Positions 43,493 through 51,875 are shown, counted from the stretch's first letter. The stretch is DNA of 64,000 bases from Falsiroseomonas frigidaquae (GCF_012163145.1 NZ_JAAVTX010000004.1:310001-374000); one strand, 5' to 3'. A program made the numbers and translations. The notes: generated by a model not told the origin, from the letters alone.

Positions 43493-44803
43493 TCAATCTG
43501 GTTTAAAAAGACGAAGGAGGCCTGCTACCCAGCCGAAGGTTCCTGGAAGCTCGTTTGCAAGCTCACCAAGCTGATCTTGCTGCCTCTCGATAAACGCTTG
43601 CGCTTCGCCATAAAGTTTTTCGCTACGCAGCCCGTCGCTTACTTCGCGCTTAATTGCGTCCTTCACCCCTTCCTTGGCAGCATCCAAAGCAAAGCTACCC
43701 ACGGCGGCGAGTGAACCACGAGAAACCGCTGCCGCCGTAGCCTGAACCGCTGCACCTCCCGAAGCTAGTTCTGCCTGGACTTCCTGCGCAAGAAGGCGCG
43801 ATGGCTCATCGAAAACATTCGGTGAATCTTCAACAGCCTTCACGGTCGGCAAAAAAAGACCTAAATTTCCAATCTCAAGTCTGGCGATTTTCTCGTATTG
43901 CTCAGCAACCGCCAGAACCTCAGCCGAAGCGCCAATCAGCATACTATGTCTAATTAAAAATTGATCAACTAGCTCAACAACATCCCGATCAACAAATTCA
44001 AGTAGCTGCCCCGACTTCTGTCTGCGAGCAATATAGGACTGGATATCGCCACCAAACATAAAAATTCTTAAGGGTGACGGGGAACTCTTGTTGATTTCTT
44101 TGCGATATTTTCGGATGGCGTCATAAAGTCTGGGATGTGAATTCGCCAGCGACGACTCGACATAACTTAGTTCTCCCAGGAGCTCCTTCAGCAGCCCAAC
44201 CAGTTCATCACTGGCGTCCGGAAGACCCTGGGCGGTGATGCCGAACCGACCGTTATTGACTTTGAATCTAACCCCCTCGGATGCAGCCAGACGAATCTGC
44301 TCTGGCACGTCGGGCGCAGGGACGCTTGCAGCTACTGCCTGCCGAAGTAGGTCTCGCACGACATCACGATATGCCTCGATCACCGCCTCAGCCGCTATCG
44401 CCGTTACGTTCGGCGCATCTCCTCGATAACCCGATAACAATGGCGACATCTGAAAATTTCGCGACATTATCGCGCTTAGCTGGAATCGAATCTGAGGTTC
44501 AAGAAATGCAGAATTTCCGAATCCAATCAATTTTTTAGCAAGCAGCATTTCGTGCGCTTTAAGATTTTCAATTGTGAAGGCCTCATTCAGCGTGTGCCTA
44601 AGGTACTCCGAGACCTCGTTGATCAAGCGTGAGCGAACAAGCTGCCCCCGATATTCTTGATCCGCAATCTTTCGCAGAATGCCGCGCTCGTACTTAAAGA
44701 ACGAGTTCGGATTTCTTTCGAGTAATGCGGCGGCGGACCTTTGGACGGCCGTCGACGCGAGCGGTCTGAACGAAGAAAGGGTCTGAGCCAACAGTTGGTT
44801 CAT
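43493..44803 (-). CDS. Unrecognised low-GC protein inserted between hyuC and hyuA
   Basis: A 436-aa protein (444 if the GTG at 44825-44827 is used; ATG 44801-44803, with AAGAAGA upstream, is preferred). It is mostly alpha-helical and charged, with no signal peptide. A C-terminal part (about 335-430) is Ala/Gly-rich then amphipathic (SRGSLAAVGSFALDAAKEGVKDAIKREV) and could contact membrane. A central segment LRIFMFGGDIQSYIARRQKSG is notable. I do not recognise a family. G+C is only 24, 21 and 27 of 60 bases in the lines from 44041, 44521 and 43861, the lowest in the window, so it is almost certainly foreign. It fits between hyuC (28 bases upstream) and hyuA (13 bases downstream) without disrupting either. 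Confidence 0.75.
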   Translation of the reverse strand: MNQLLAQTLSSFRPLASTAVQRSAAALLERNPNSFFKYERGILRKIADQEYRGQLVRSRLINEVSEYLRHTLNEAFTIENLKAHEMLLAKKLIGFGNSAFLEPQIRFQLSAIMSRNFQMSPLLSGYRGDAPNVTAIAAEAVIEAYRDVVRDLLRQAVAASVPAPDVPEQIRLAASEGVRFKVNNGRFGITAQGLPDASDELVGLLKELLGELSYVESSLANSHPRLYDAIRKYRKEINKSSPSPLRIFMFGGDIQSYIARRQKSGQLLEFVDRDVVELVDQFLIRHSMLIGASAEVLAVAEQYEKIARLEIGNLGLFLPTVKAVEDSPNVFDEPSRLLAQEVQAELASGGAAVQATAAAVSRGSLAAVGSFALDAAKEGVKDAIKREVSDGLRSEKLYGEAQAFIERQQDQLGELANELPGTFGWVAGLLRLFKPD

Positions 44804-44831
44804 TAATAAATCTTCTTTCGCGCTCACACTG

Positions 44832-46094
44832 CTAACGCATCTGTATCGCCCAACGTGTCACCACGGCGCACGCATCCGCAAAATCGTCCATCCGCATCGC
44901 TTCCTTCGGATTGTGGCTGCCATTCTGGTTGCGGACGAAGATCATCCCGCTCGGGATGCCCGCCATAGCAAAGGCCGCCGCATCATGGCCGGCGCCGCTC
45001 GCCATCGCCAGATGCCTGATGCCCAGCGCATCGGCCGCGCGCGCCAGGCCATCGCGTATCGCCTCATCCATCGGCGCCGCGCGGCTGGTGGTCTCGGCGC
45101 CGAGTTCGAACCGCACGCCGCGGCGCGCCTCGATCTCCGGCACCGCCTCGTACAGTGTTTCCATCAACAGGTCGCAGCTGCGCGGGTTCACGCTGCGGAC
45201 GTCGAGCTGGAAACGCGCCTCGCCGGCGATCTTGGTGAAGCCGGCCTCTTCCGTCGTGCCCATGACGCAGAAGGTGACGACCATCGCATGGCCGCGCGCC
45301 TCCAGCTCCACCCAGCGGTCATCGACGCGATGCGCCAGCTCCGCCAGCGCGATCGCGGCATCACGGCGATACTTGCGGGGCGTGGCGCCCGAATGATTGT
45401 ACTCGCCCAGCACGCGCGCCGCGCGCAGCCGGCGCGTGCCGGGGATTCCGGTGACGATGCCGACCGGCACGCCCTGCCCTTCCAGCACCGGCCCCTGCTC
45501 GATATGCAGTTCGAGGAAAGCCGCGGTGTCATCAGGCGAGAATGTCTTGCCGCCGCGCTCGACGAAGCCGGGATCGAAACCCTCGTCGCGCATATGGTCG
45601 GCCAGCGAGCGGCCGTTATCCTGCCGCTTCACGGCCAGTTCTTCCGGCTTCAGCAGGCCGAGCGCGCCGCGCGAGCCGGGGTAGGAGATCGGGAACCAGC
45701 TTCCCGCCTCCTCCGCCCGCACCGCCACCACCGTCACGTCCCGCCCCGGCACGAAGCCGGCGCGCTTCATGCCGGCCACGGCGGCCAGGCCGCACAGCAC
45801 GCCGGCGGCGCCGTCGAAATTGCCGCCCTCCGCCACGCTGTCCAGATGGCTGCCGAGCAGCACGCGCTTCGCCGCACGGTCGCTGCCCGGCAGCGTCATC
45901 AGCAGGTTGCCGACGGGGTCGGTGCGGCATTCCAGCCCGATCCCCTCCGCCGCCGCGCGCACCTGCTCATGCGCGCGGCGTTCGCCCGCGCCATAGGCAT
46001 CGCGCGTGATGCCGACGCCATCGAAGCTGGCGTCGCGCAACTCATCGAACAGCCGCGTGGCGAGTTCGATGTCGGGGGAGAGGTTCGGGATCAC
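44832..46094 (-). CDS. M20 family Zn-dependent amidohydrolase (N-carbamoyl-L-amino acid hydrolase / allantoate amidohydrolase type)
   Basis: Binuclear metal amidase (420 aa). The catalytic domain has LLGSHLDSVAEGGNFDGAAGVL (metal His and Asp), the acidic RAEEAGSW, ELHIEQGPVLE and the closing SGAGHDAAAFA and GSHNPKEAM. A dimerisation domain occupies about 210-330. In a hydantoin pathway this enzyme would hydrolyse the N-carbamoyl amino acid made by HyuAB, which fits its position upstream of hyuA; allantoate is an alternative substrate. It starts at GTG 46092-46094, with AAGGA upstream, 44 bases after the SDR gene. Confidence 0.9.
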   Translation of the reverse strand: MIPNLSPDIELATRLFDELRDASFDGVGITRDAYGAGERRAHEQVRAAAEGIGLECRTDPVGNLLMTLPGSDRAAKRVLLGSHLDSVAEGGNFDGAAGVLCGLAAVAGMKRAGFVPGRDVTVVAVRAEEAGSWFPISYPGSRGALGLLKPEELAVKRQDNGRSLADHMRDEGFDPGFVERGGKTFSPDDTAAFLELHIEQGPVLEGQGVPVGIVTGIPGTRRLRAARVLGEYNHSGATPRKYRRDAAIALAELAHRVDDRWVELEARGHAMVVTFCVMGTTEEAGFTKIAGEARFQLDVRSVNPRSCDLLMETLYEAVPEIEARRGVRFELGAETTSRAAPMDEAIRDGLARAADALGIRHLAMASGAGHDAAAFAMAGIPSGMIFVRNQNGSHNPKEAMRMDDFADACAVVTRWAIQMR

Positions 46095-46138
46095 GGAAGC
46101 TGTGTCCTTACAAAGTGCTGCAGATGCGGATCACAGGA

Positions 46139-46930
46139 TCACAGCATGCTCCGAACGCGGCCGCCATCGACGCGGATCATGCTGCCGGTGATGTAGCCGC
46201 CGCGCTCGCTGGCGAGGAAGGCGCCCATCGGGCCGAATTCCTCCGGCAGGCCGATGCGCCCGGCCGGAATCTCCTGGCCAACCTTCTTCAGGTCCTCCTC
46301 CAGCGAAACCCCGGTCTTCTCGGCGCGCGCCTTGGCCATCTGCATGATGCGGTCGGTCATGATGCTGCCGGGCGCGATGACGTTCATCGTCACGCCATCC
46401 TTGGCCACCTCGCCCGAATAGGTCTTCAGCCAGCCCCAGATCGCCGAGCGCAGCGTGTTGGACAGCGCCAGGTTCGGAATCGGGTGCTGCATGCCGGTGC
46501 TGCCCACCACCAACACCCGGCCCCAGCCACGCTCGCGCATCGCCGGCATCAGCCGGTTGGCGATGCGGATCGGCGAGGCGACCATCTGCTCGAACCAGGT
46601 GTGCAGCGAGGCATCCGTGATCTCGGAGGCGACGCAGGGCGGCGGGCCGCCATGGTTCAGCACCAGGATATCGACGCCGCCCATCAGGCGCACCGCCTCA
46701 TCGGCCAGCTTGTCCATGTCCGCGCCATTGGCGACATTCGCCGGCACGCCGAAGGCATCGGCGGCGCCGGCGGCCTTCAGCTCGCCCGCCACCACATCCA
46801 GCTTCGCCTGTTCGCGCCCGCTCACCACCACGGTCGCACCTTCGGCCGCCAGGCTGTCCGCGATCGAGCGGCCGAGGCCCTTGGAGGCGCCCATCACCAA
46901 AGCCCGCTTGCCCTTGAGTCCGAGATCCAT
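46139..46930 (-). CDS. SDR family oxidoreductase lacking the catalytic Tyr/Lys
   Basis: Rossmann-fold short-chain dehydrogenase (263 aa) with an intact cofactor site: LVMGASKGLGRSIA near 11-24 and LVLNHGGPP near 89-97 (an altered NNAG). The active-site block is degenerate: Ser144 is present (VVGSTGMQHP), but the positions of the catalytic Tyr and Lys, 157 and 161, read S157 and R161 in NLALSNTLRSA. A subfamily of SDRs of this kind is known and not all are inactive. C-terminal EFGPMGAFLASERGGYITGSMIRVDGG is normal. It is the first gene of the operon that continues into hyuC. Confidence 0.9.
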   Translation of the reverse strand: MDLGLKGKRALVMGASKGLGRSIADSLAAEGATVVVSGREQAKLDVVAGELKAAGAADAFGVPANVANGADMDKLADEAVRLMGGVDILVLNHGGPPPCVASEITDASLHTWFEQMVASPIRIANRLMPAMRERGWGRVLVVGSTGMQHPIPNLALSNTLRSAIWGWLKTYSGEVAKDGVTMNVIAPGSIMTDRIMQMAKARAEKTGVSLEEDLKKVGQEIPAGRIGLPEEFGPMGAFLASERGGYITGSMIRVDGGRVRSML

Positions 46931-47041
46931 CGTTGCTGTTCCCTATCCGTCGCTTGGCCGGAACCTGCTACCTGGAGCCCCCGCTGGCAAGCCGCCCCCG
47001 CTCTGCTACCAAGGCGGAAACCTGCCCGGGAGACGATCCAC

Positions 47042-48019
47042 ATGCCGAAGCCCGTCCTGCTGCTGACCCGCCGCCTGCCGGAGGCCATCGAGGTGCGCGC
47101 CGCGCATGACTACGACGCCCGCCTGAACAGCGGCGACGAGCCCTGGTACCAGGACGGCGCCGAGATCGCCCGCCGCGCGGCGGAAGTGGGCGCCACCGGC
47201 ATCCTCTGCGCGGCCGGGGACCCGATGGGGGCCGCCACCATCAAGGCGCTGCCGGACAGCGTGAAGATCATCGCCACCTTCTCCGTCGGCACCGACCACA
47301 TCGATATCGCCAGCGCGAAGGCGCGCGGCATCACGGTGGCGAACACGCCGGAGGTGCTGTCCTTCGCCACCGCCGAATGCGCCTTCACCCTGATGCTGAT
47401 GGCCGCCCGTCGCGCCGGTGAGGGTGAACGCATGGTCCGCGCCGGCAAGTGGGAAGGCTGGGCGCCGACCCAGCTGATGGGCGTGACGCTGGAGGGCAAG
47501 CGCCTGGGCATCGCCGGCTTCGGCCGGATCGGCCGTGAACTGGCCGCCATGGCGCGCGGCTTCCGCATGGAAATCCACTACCGCGACCTGCGGCGCGTTC
47601 CCGCCGAGCTGGAGCAGGGCGCCACCTTCCACGATGACGACCGCGGCTTCCTGTCCTCCATCGATATCCTGTCGATGCACATGCCGGGCGGCGATGCGAC
47701 GCGGAAATGGCTGAATGCGGAACGCCTGTCCTGGATGCGCAAGGGCGCGCTGGTGATCAACACCGGACGCGGCGGGTCGGTGGACGATGCGGCGCTGGTG
47801 GAGGCGCTGATCTCCGGCCATATCCGCGCCGCCGGCCTTGACGTCTACGATGGCGAACCAAAGGTCTTCCCGGGATATCTGGGGCTGGAGAACGTGGCCC
47901 TGCTGCCGCATCTCGGCAGCGCTACCATCGAGACGCGAGATGCGATGGGTCAGCGCGCGCTGGGCAATGTGGACGCGGTCCTGCTGCGCGGGATGGCAGC
48001 ACCGGATGGGGTTGGATGA
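47042..48019 (+). CDS. D-2-hydroxyacid dehydrogenase (glyoxylate/hydroxypyruvate reductase type)
   Basis: NAD(P)H-dependent reductase (325 aa) of the D-isomer 2-hydroxyacid family, similar to glyoxylate reductase/D-glycerate dehydrogenase. Features: ATFSVGTDHIDI, NTPEVLSFATAECAFTLML, the cofactor motif GIAGFGRIGRELA near 158-170, catalytic Arg in NTGRGGSVDDAAL, Glu in DVYDGEP, and His in LLPHLGSAT. It could reduce the hydroxypyruvate produced by the serine-glyoxylate aminotransferase encoded 35 kb away; that is inference. The start ATG 47042 follows GGGAG. Confidence 0.93.
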   Translation: MPKPVLLLTRRLPEAIEVRAAHDYDARLNSGDEPWYQDGAEIARRAAEVGATGILCAAGDPMGAATIKALPDSVKIIATFSVGTDHIDIASAKARGITVANTPEVLSFATAECAFTLMLMAARRAGEGERMVRAGKWEGWAPTQLMGVTLEGKRLGIAGFGRIGRELAAMARGFRMEIHYRDLRRVPAELEQGATFHDDDRGFLSSIDILSMHMPGGDATRKWLNAERLSWMRKGALVINTGRGGSVDDAALVEALISGHIRAAGLDVYDGEPKVFPGYLGLENVALLPHLGSATIETRDAMGQRALGNVDAVLLRGMAAPDGVG

Positions 48020-48041
48020 ACCTGATTAAAATAGGTTTCGC

Positions 48042-48060
48042 CTTGACATTCAACCTCAAG
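48042..48060 (+). promoter_or_regulatory. Imperfect dyad overlapping a TTGACA -35 element
   Basis: CTTGACATT-CAA-CCTCAAG (48042-48060) is a 19-base near-palindrome (CTTGA...TCAAG). It includes TTGACA at 48043-48048 and lies about 85 bases before the small gene at 48145. It resembles the dyads in MerR-family promoters, but the -10 is unclear. Confidence 0.3.
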
Positions 48061-48144
48061 TAGTTTCGTTAGGAGAAGGTTGCATTTCCGCTGATGGCTG
48101 GCGCCAAGCGCCATCCACAGCTGACCAGACGATCACGGAGAACC

Positions 48145-48501
48145 ATGAACCAGGTCGCCCGGATCACCCTGTTCGTCCATGATCGCGCAGGGCGTCTCGA
48201 AACCCTGCCCGATCCGGAATTGCTGCGCGCGCTGCTGCAGGAAACGCCGCTGGTCACGCGGCACGACGATGGCAGCCGCACCTTCGTCTTCGACATGGTG
48301 GAGCCGGAACACCGGCTCTCCTCACCGCATCCACGCGCCCAGGTCAGCACGCTGGAATCCCTGCGGCTGTGCGGCGCCGCCCTGGCCAGCGCCGCCCGCT
48401 CGCTCGGCCTGCCGCTGACCGCCGCCCTGGCCGAATCGGCGGAACTGGTGGCGCAGGAGGAACTGCGCGCGATGCAGGTGCCGAAGCGCCGCCAATGCTG
48501 A
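48145..48501 (+). CDS. Hypothetical protein
   Basis: A 118-aa soluble protein starting at ATG 48145 (MNQVARITLFVHDRAGRLE), preceded by GGAG. It has a beta-rich first half (RTFVFDMVEPEH) and an Ala/Leu-rich helical second half (GAALASAARSLGLPLTAALAESAELVAQEEL). No signal peptide or known motif. It follows the hydroxyacid dehydrogenase by 125 bases with its own promoter-like sequence. Confidence 0.7.
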   Translation: MNQVARITLFVHDRAGRLETLPDPELLRALLQETPLVTRHDDGSRTFVFDMVEPEHRLSSPHPRAQVSTLESLRLCGAALASAARSLGLPLTAALAESAELVAQEELRAMQVPKRRQC

Positions 48502-48584
48502 ACCGCCCATCCCGGGGGGCTGGCCCACTCGACAGCAGCGGCGGCGGGCGGCACTAGACGGGGCTCACTGTCGGAGCCTCGTTG

Positions 48585-49217
48585 ATGCTGTTCGACCTCG
48601 ATGCGCTGCCGGCCGCCAGCCGCTACAAGCTGCTCACCTCCACGGTGGTGCCCCGGCCGATCGCCTGGGTGGTGACGCAGGATGCGGAAGGCCGGCTGAA
48701 TGCCGCGCCCTATTCCTTCTTCAACGTCTTCGGCTCCGACCCGCCGGTGGTGGCGCTCGGCGTTGGCAACCGGCCGAGCGGCGCGGCCAAGGACACCCTG
48801 GCCAATATCACCGCGACCGGCGAGTTCACCATCTGCCTGGTCACCGAGGCCACCCTGCAGGCCATGAACATCACCGCGGCGGATTTCGACGCCGGGGTGG
48901 ATGAGGTGTCGCAGGCGGGCCTCGCCACCCTGCCCTCCACCAAGGTCGCGCCGCCGCGACTGGCGGACAGCCCGGTGGCGCTGGAATGCACGCTGTTCCA
49001 GACCATCCCGATCGGCGCGCACAGCATGGTGCTCGGCCAGGTCCGCGCCATGCATATCCGCGACGCCGCGGTGATGGACCCCGTGAAGTGCTACATCGAC
49101 AGCCCGGCCCTCGGCCTGGTCGGCCGCATGCATGGCGCCGGCTGGTACACCCGCCTGGATGACCGGCTGGAGGTGAAGCGCGTCACCGCAGCCCAGCTGG
49201 CGGAGCGGAAGGCCTGA
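48585..49217 (+). CDS. Flavin reductase-like (FMN-binding split-barrel) family protein
   Basis: A 210-aa FMN-binding split-barrel protein of the DIM6/NTAB/flavin reductase group: TSTVVPRPIAWVVTQDAEGRLNAAPYSFFNVFGSDPPVVALG is the family opening, and KDTLANITATGEFTICLV the following block. It probably binds FMN and uses NAD(P)H; substrate unknown. ATG 48585 follows GGAG; a TTG just before is an alternative. The stop TGA overlaps the probable CTG start of the iron permease. Confidence 0.9.
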   Translation: MLFDLDALPAASRYKLLTSTVVPRPIAWVVTQDAEGRLNAAPYSFFNVFGSDPPVVALGVGNRPSGAAKDTLANITATGEFTICLVTEATLQAMNITAADFDAGVDEVSQAGLATLPSTKVAPPRLADSPVALECTLFQTIPIGAHSMVLGQVRAMHIRDAAVMDPVKCYIDSPALGLVGRMHGAGWYTRLDDRLEVKRVTAAQLAERKA

Positions 49218-50899
49218 GCGAGCCGCTTTCCCTCGAAGGCTTCCCGGCGGAGCGGCAGCGCCCCGGCCCGCCACGCAGCCGGCGCCTCGCCCCTGCCTGG
49301 GCCTGGGCGTCGCTGCTCGCGGCCGGGCTGATCGCGGCGCCGCTTGCCGCCGTGCTGGTCACGGCGGTGGCGCCGCTCGGCGCGGACCAGGCGCATATCG
49401 TCCAGACCCTGCTGCCGGACCTGCTGGTGAATTCCGTCCTGCTGGCCGTGCTGGTCGGCGTGATGGCCGCCGGGATGGGGGCAGTGACGGCCTGGCTGGT
49501 GGCGAGCTGCGCCTTCCGCGGCCGCGGGCTGATCGAGATTGCGCTGCTGCTGCCGCTCGCCATGCCGGCCTATGTCTGCGGCTATGCCTATGTCTGGCTG
49601 CTGGATGTAGCGGGGCCGGTGCAGACCACGCTGCGGGAGGTGACCGGCCTGCGCTGGGGCGAGTACTGGTTTCCCGAGATCCGCAGCCTGCCCGGCGCGG
49701 CGCTGATGCTGGCCGCGGTGCTGTACCCTTATGTCTACCTGCTGTGCCGTAATGCCTTCCTGCAGCAGAGCGTCTGCCTGCTGGAGGCGAGCCGCACGCT
49801 GGGCCACGGCCTGCCGCGCACCTTCCTGCATGTGGCGCTGCCGATGGCCCGCCCGGCGCTGGCCGGTGGCGTGGCGCTGGTGCTGATGGAGACGCTGGCG
49901 GATTTCGGCACGGTGCAGCATTTCGCCGTCCGCACCTTTACCACCGGCATCTACGATGCCTGGTTCGGCTTGGCGGACCGGCCGGCGGCGGCGCAGCTTG
50001 CCACGGCGCTGATGGGCCTCGTCGCCATGCTGCTGCTGGCGGAACGTGCCTCCCGCGGCGGCCGGCGCTTCCACCCAACCACCACGCGCAGCCCGCCGCT
50101 GCGGCCGGTGGTGCTGCATGGCTGGAAGGAAGCGGCGGCGATCCTGGCCTGCGCCCTGCCGGTCTGCCTCGGCTTCGTCATCCCCGCCGCGGTACTGTTC
50201 GGCCTGATGCTGGAGGGCGGCGACCCGCTGGACCCGCGCCGCACCGTGCCCTACGCGCTGAATTCCGTGACGCTGGCCGGAATCACAGCCGGGCTGGCGG
50301 TGGCGCTGGCGGCGCTGCTGGCCTGGGGGCAGCGGCTGCACCCGTCCCGCCTGCGGGCCTCGGCCAACCGGGTGGCGGCGCTGGGCTATGCGCTGCCGGG
50401 CTCGGTCATCGCGGTGGGCGCGCTGGTGCCCTTCGCGATCTTCGACAATGCGCTGGATGCCTGGATGCGGGCGCGCTTCGGCATCTCCACAGGGCTGCTG
50501 CTGTCGGGCAGCATCGCGGCGCTGGTCTTCGCCTATCTGGTGCGCTTCCTGGGCGTGGCGCTCTCCGCCGTGGAATCCGGTCTGGCGCGGATCCGTCCGA
50601 GCCTGTTCGGCGCCGCCCGCGTGCTCGGCCGTACGCCAGGCCAGGCGGTGCGGTCCGTGGAACTGCCGCTGGCGCGCGGGGCGCTGATGACGGCGGGCGT
50701 GCTGGTATTCGTCGACACCATGAAGGAATTGCCCGCGACCCTCATCGTGCGGCCCTTCGACTTCGACACGCTGGCGGTCCGCGTTCATAATCTGGCCTCC
50801 GATGAAAGGCTGGCGGAAGCCTCCACCGCCGCGCTGCTCATCGTGCTGGTCGGGCTGCTGCCGGTGGCGGCGCTGGTGCGGGGGATGCGACGGGGATGA
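49214..50899 (+). CDS. Iron(III) ABC transporter permease, FbpB type
   Basis: Inner-membrane permease of about 561 aa with two fused binding-protein-dependent transport domains and about 12 hydrophobic segments. The EAA loops are LEASRTLGHGLPRTFLHVALPMARPALAGG (first) and GAARVLGRTPGQAVRSVELPLARGALM (second). Ordinary starts first appear at GTG 49352, but that would cut off the first membrane segment (WAWASLLAAGLIAAPLAAVL) and the basic N-terminus. The frame is open back to a CTG at 49214 that overlaps the flavin reductase stop (CTGA) and has GGAAGG just before it, so CTG is the likely start. The matching binding protein is encoded at 54.2-55.2 kb; no ATPase gene is in the window. Confidence 0.85.
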   Translation: MSEPLSLEGFPAERQRPGPPRSRRLAPAWAWASLLAAGLIAAPLAAVLVTAVAPLGADQAHIVQTLLPDLLVNSVLLAVLVGVMAAGMGAVTAWLVASCAFRGRGLIEIALLLPLAMPAYVCGYAYVWLLDVAGPVQTTLREVTGLRWGEYWFPEIRSLPGAALMLAAVLYPYVYLLCRNAFLQQSVCLLEASRTLGHGLPRTFLHVALPMARPALAGGVALVLMETLADFGTVQHFAVRTFTTGIYDAWFGLADRPAAAQLATALMGLVAMLLLAERASRGGRRFHPTTTRSPPLRPVVLHGWKEAAAILACALPVCLGFVIPAAVLFGLMLEGGDPLDPRRTVPYALNSVTLAGITAGLAVALAALLAWGQRLHPSRLRASANRVAALGYALPGSVIAVGALVPFAIFDNALDAWMRARFGISTGLLLSGSIAALVFAYLVRFLGVALSAVESGLARIRPSLFGAARVLGRTPGQAVRSVELPLARGALMTAGVLVFVDTMKELPATLIVRPFDFDTLAVRVHNLASDERLAEASTAALLIVLVGLLPVAALVRGMRRG

Positions 50900-51135
50900 C
50901 GAAAGCCAAGCCGCTGCTGCGCGCCATCCGCCTTGCCCTGGATGGGGATTGGGAGGCGGCGCACCAGATCGCCCAGGCCGATCCGGGCGCTGACGCCGCC
51001 TGGGTGCATGCCTGGCTGCACCGGATCGAGGGTGACGACGCCAATGCCGGCTACTGGTATCGCCGCGCCGGCCGCAGCCCTGCCCAGGGCAGCACGGCCG
51101 AGGAAGGTGCCGCGATCGCGCGCGCCCTGGGCTAG
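50896..51135 (+). CDS. Small conserved-type hypothetical protein
   Basis: A 79-aa helical protein overlapping the permease stop as ATGA. WEAAHQIAQADPGADAAWVHAWLHRIEGDDANAGYWYRRAG resembles a single helical hairpin repeat with many aromatic residues. No known function; coupling suggests co-expression with the iron permease. Its stop shares a CTAG palindrome with the convergent TauE gene. Confidence 0.75.
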   Translation: MTKAKPLLRAIRLALDGDWEAAHQIAQADPGADAAWVHAWLHRIEGDDANAGYWYRRAGRSPAQGSTAEEGAAIARALG

Positions 51136-51875
51136 ATAAGCCGCGCCAGCCCGTCCCAGACGATCAGTTTGAGCGCCAGCGCCGCCAGCACCAGCCGGAA
51201 GATCGGCAGGAAGTGGCGTTCATCCATCCGGCTCAGCGCCACCTGCCCCACCGTGGTGCCGGCCAACGCGGCTGGGATCATCCAGAATATCGTGCTGGCA
51301 TAGGCCGCGAAGCTGAAGCCGACCAGGGTGAAGCCCGCCACCTTCAGCAGGTTGCCGACCACGCCGAAGACGCCGAGCGTGCCCACCACCTGTTCCTTCG
51401 ACAGGTCGCGCCGGATCACCAGCACGCCGAGGATCGGCGCAATCACGCCGACCACCATGTTAAGCGCGCCGGTGACGAAGCCGACCGGCACGAAGGCCCA
51501 GAGCGGCAGGTCCCGGTCGTGGAAGCGCTTCATCTGCCGGGTGAACAGCGACAGCAGCACGAAGCAGCCGATCAGCATCTGCACCGCCTCGGTCGGCAGG
51601 CCCTGGAACAGCACCAGGCCCAGCGCGACACCGGCCGGCATCAGCAGGGCGAAGCGCCAGATGATCGGCCAGACCAGGCGGTCCCGCAGCAGGATCACCC
51701 GCCAGATATTGGAGGCCAGTTGCACCGCGCCATGCACCGGAATGGCGGCAACCGGCGGCAGCACCTGCAGCATGATGGCGATCAGCGCGGTGCCGCCGCC
51801 TGCCCCCACCACCGCGGTCAGCGCCGAGGTGAAGAAGGCGGCGCCGGCGAGGAAGGCGATGTCGGCGGGGTTCAT
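51132..51875 (-). CDS. TauE/SafE (TSUP) family sulfite/sulfonate-type exporter
   Basis: Integral membrane protein of 247 aa with about eight hydrophobic segments, of the DUF81/TauE/SafE family: AFFTSALTAVVGAGGGTALIAIM near the N-terminus and a repeated VGVIAPILGVLVIRRD/VVGTLGVFGVVGNLLK half. These proteins move organosulfur or carboxylate anions; substrate unknown. ATG 51873-51875. Its TAG stop and that of the convergent gene are read from the same CTAG. Confidence 0.88.
   Translation of the reverse strand: MNPADIAFLAGAAFFTSALTAVVGAGGGTALIAIMLQVLPPVAAIPVHGAVQLASNIWRVILLRDRLVWPIIWRFALLMPAGVALGLVLFQGLPTEAVQMLIGCFVLLSLFTRQMKRFHDRDLPLWAFVPVGFVTGALNMVVGVIAPILGVLVIRRDLSKEQVVGTLGVFGVVGNLLKVAGFTLVGFSFAAYASTIFWMIPAALAGTTVGQVALSRMDERHFLPIFRLVLAALALKLIVWDGLARLI

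Noticed and set aside
40413-44834. Insertion sequence or transposon carrying the two alien genes
   Set aside because: No transposase, terminal inverted repeats or target duplication were found, and hyuA lies intact between the two genes.
46128-46143. GGATCACA direct repeat between SDR and hyuC genes
   Set aside because: Only two 8-base copies, partly inside the SDR stop region; too short to interpret.
46115-47041. Upstream extension of the hydroxyacid dehydrogenase frame
   Set aside because: It lies antisense to the SDR gene; the proper start is ATG 47042 with GGGAG.
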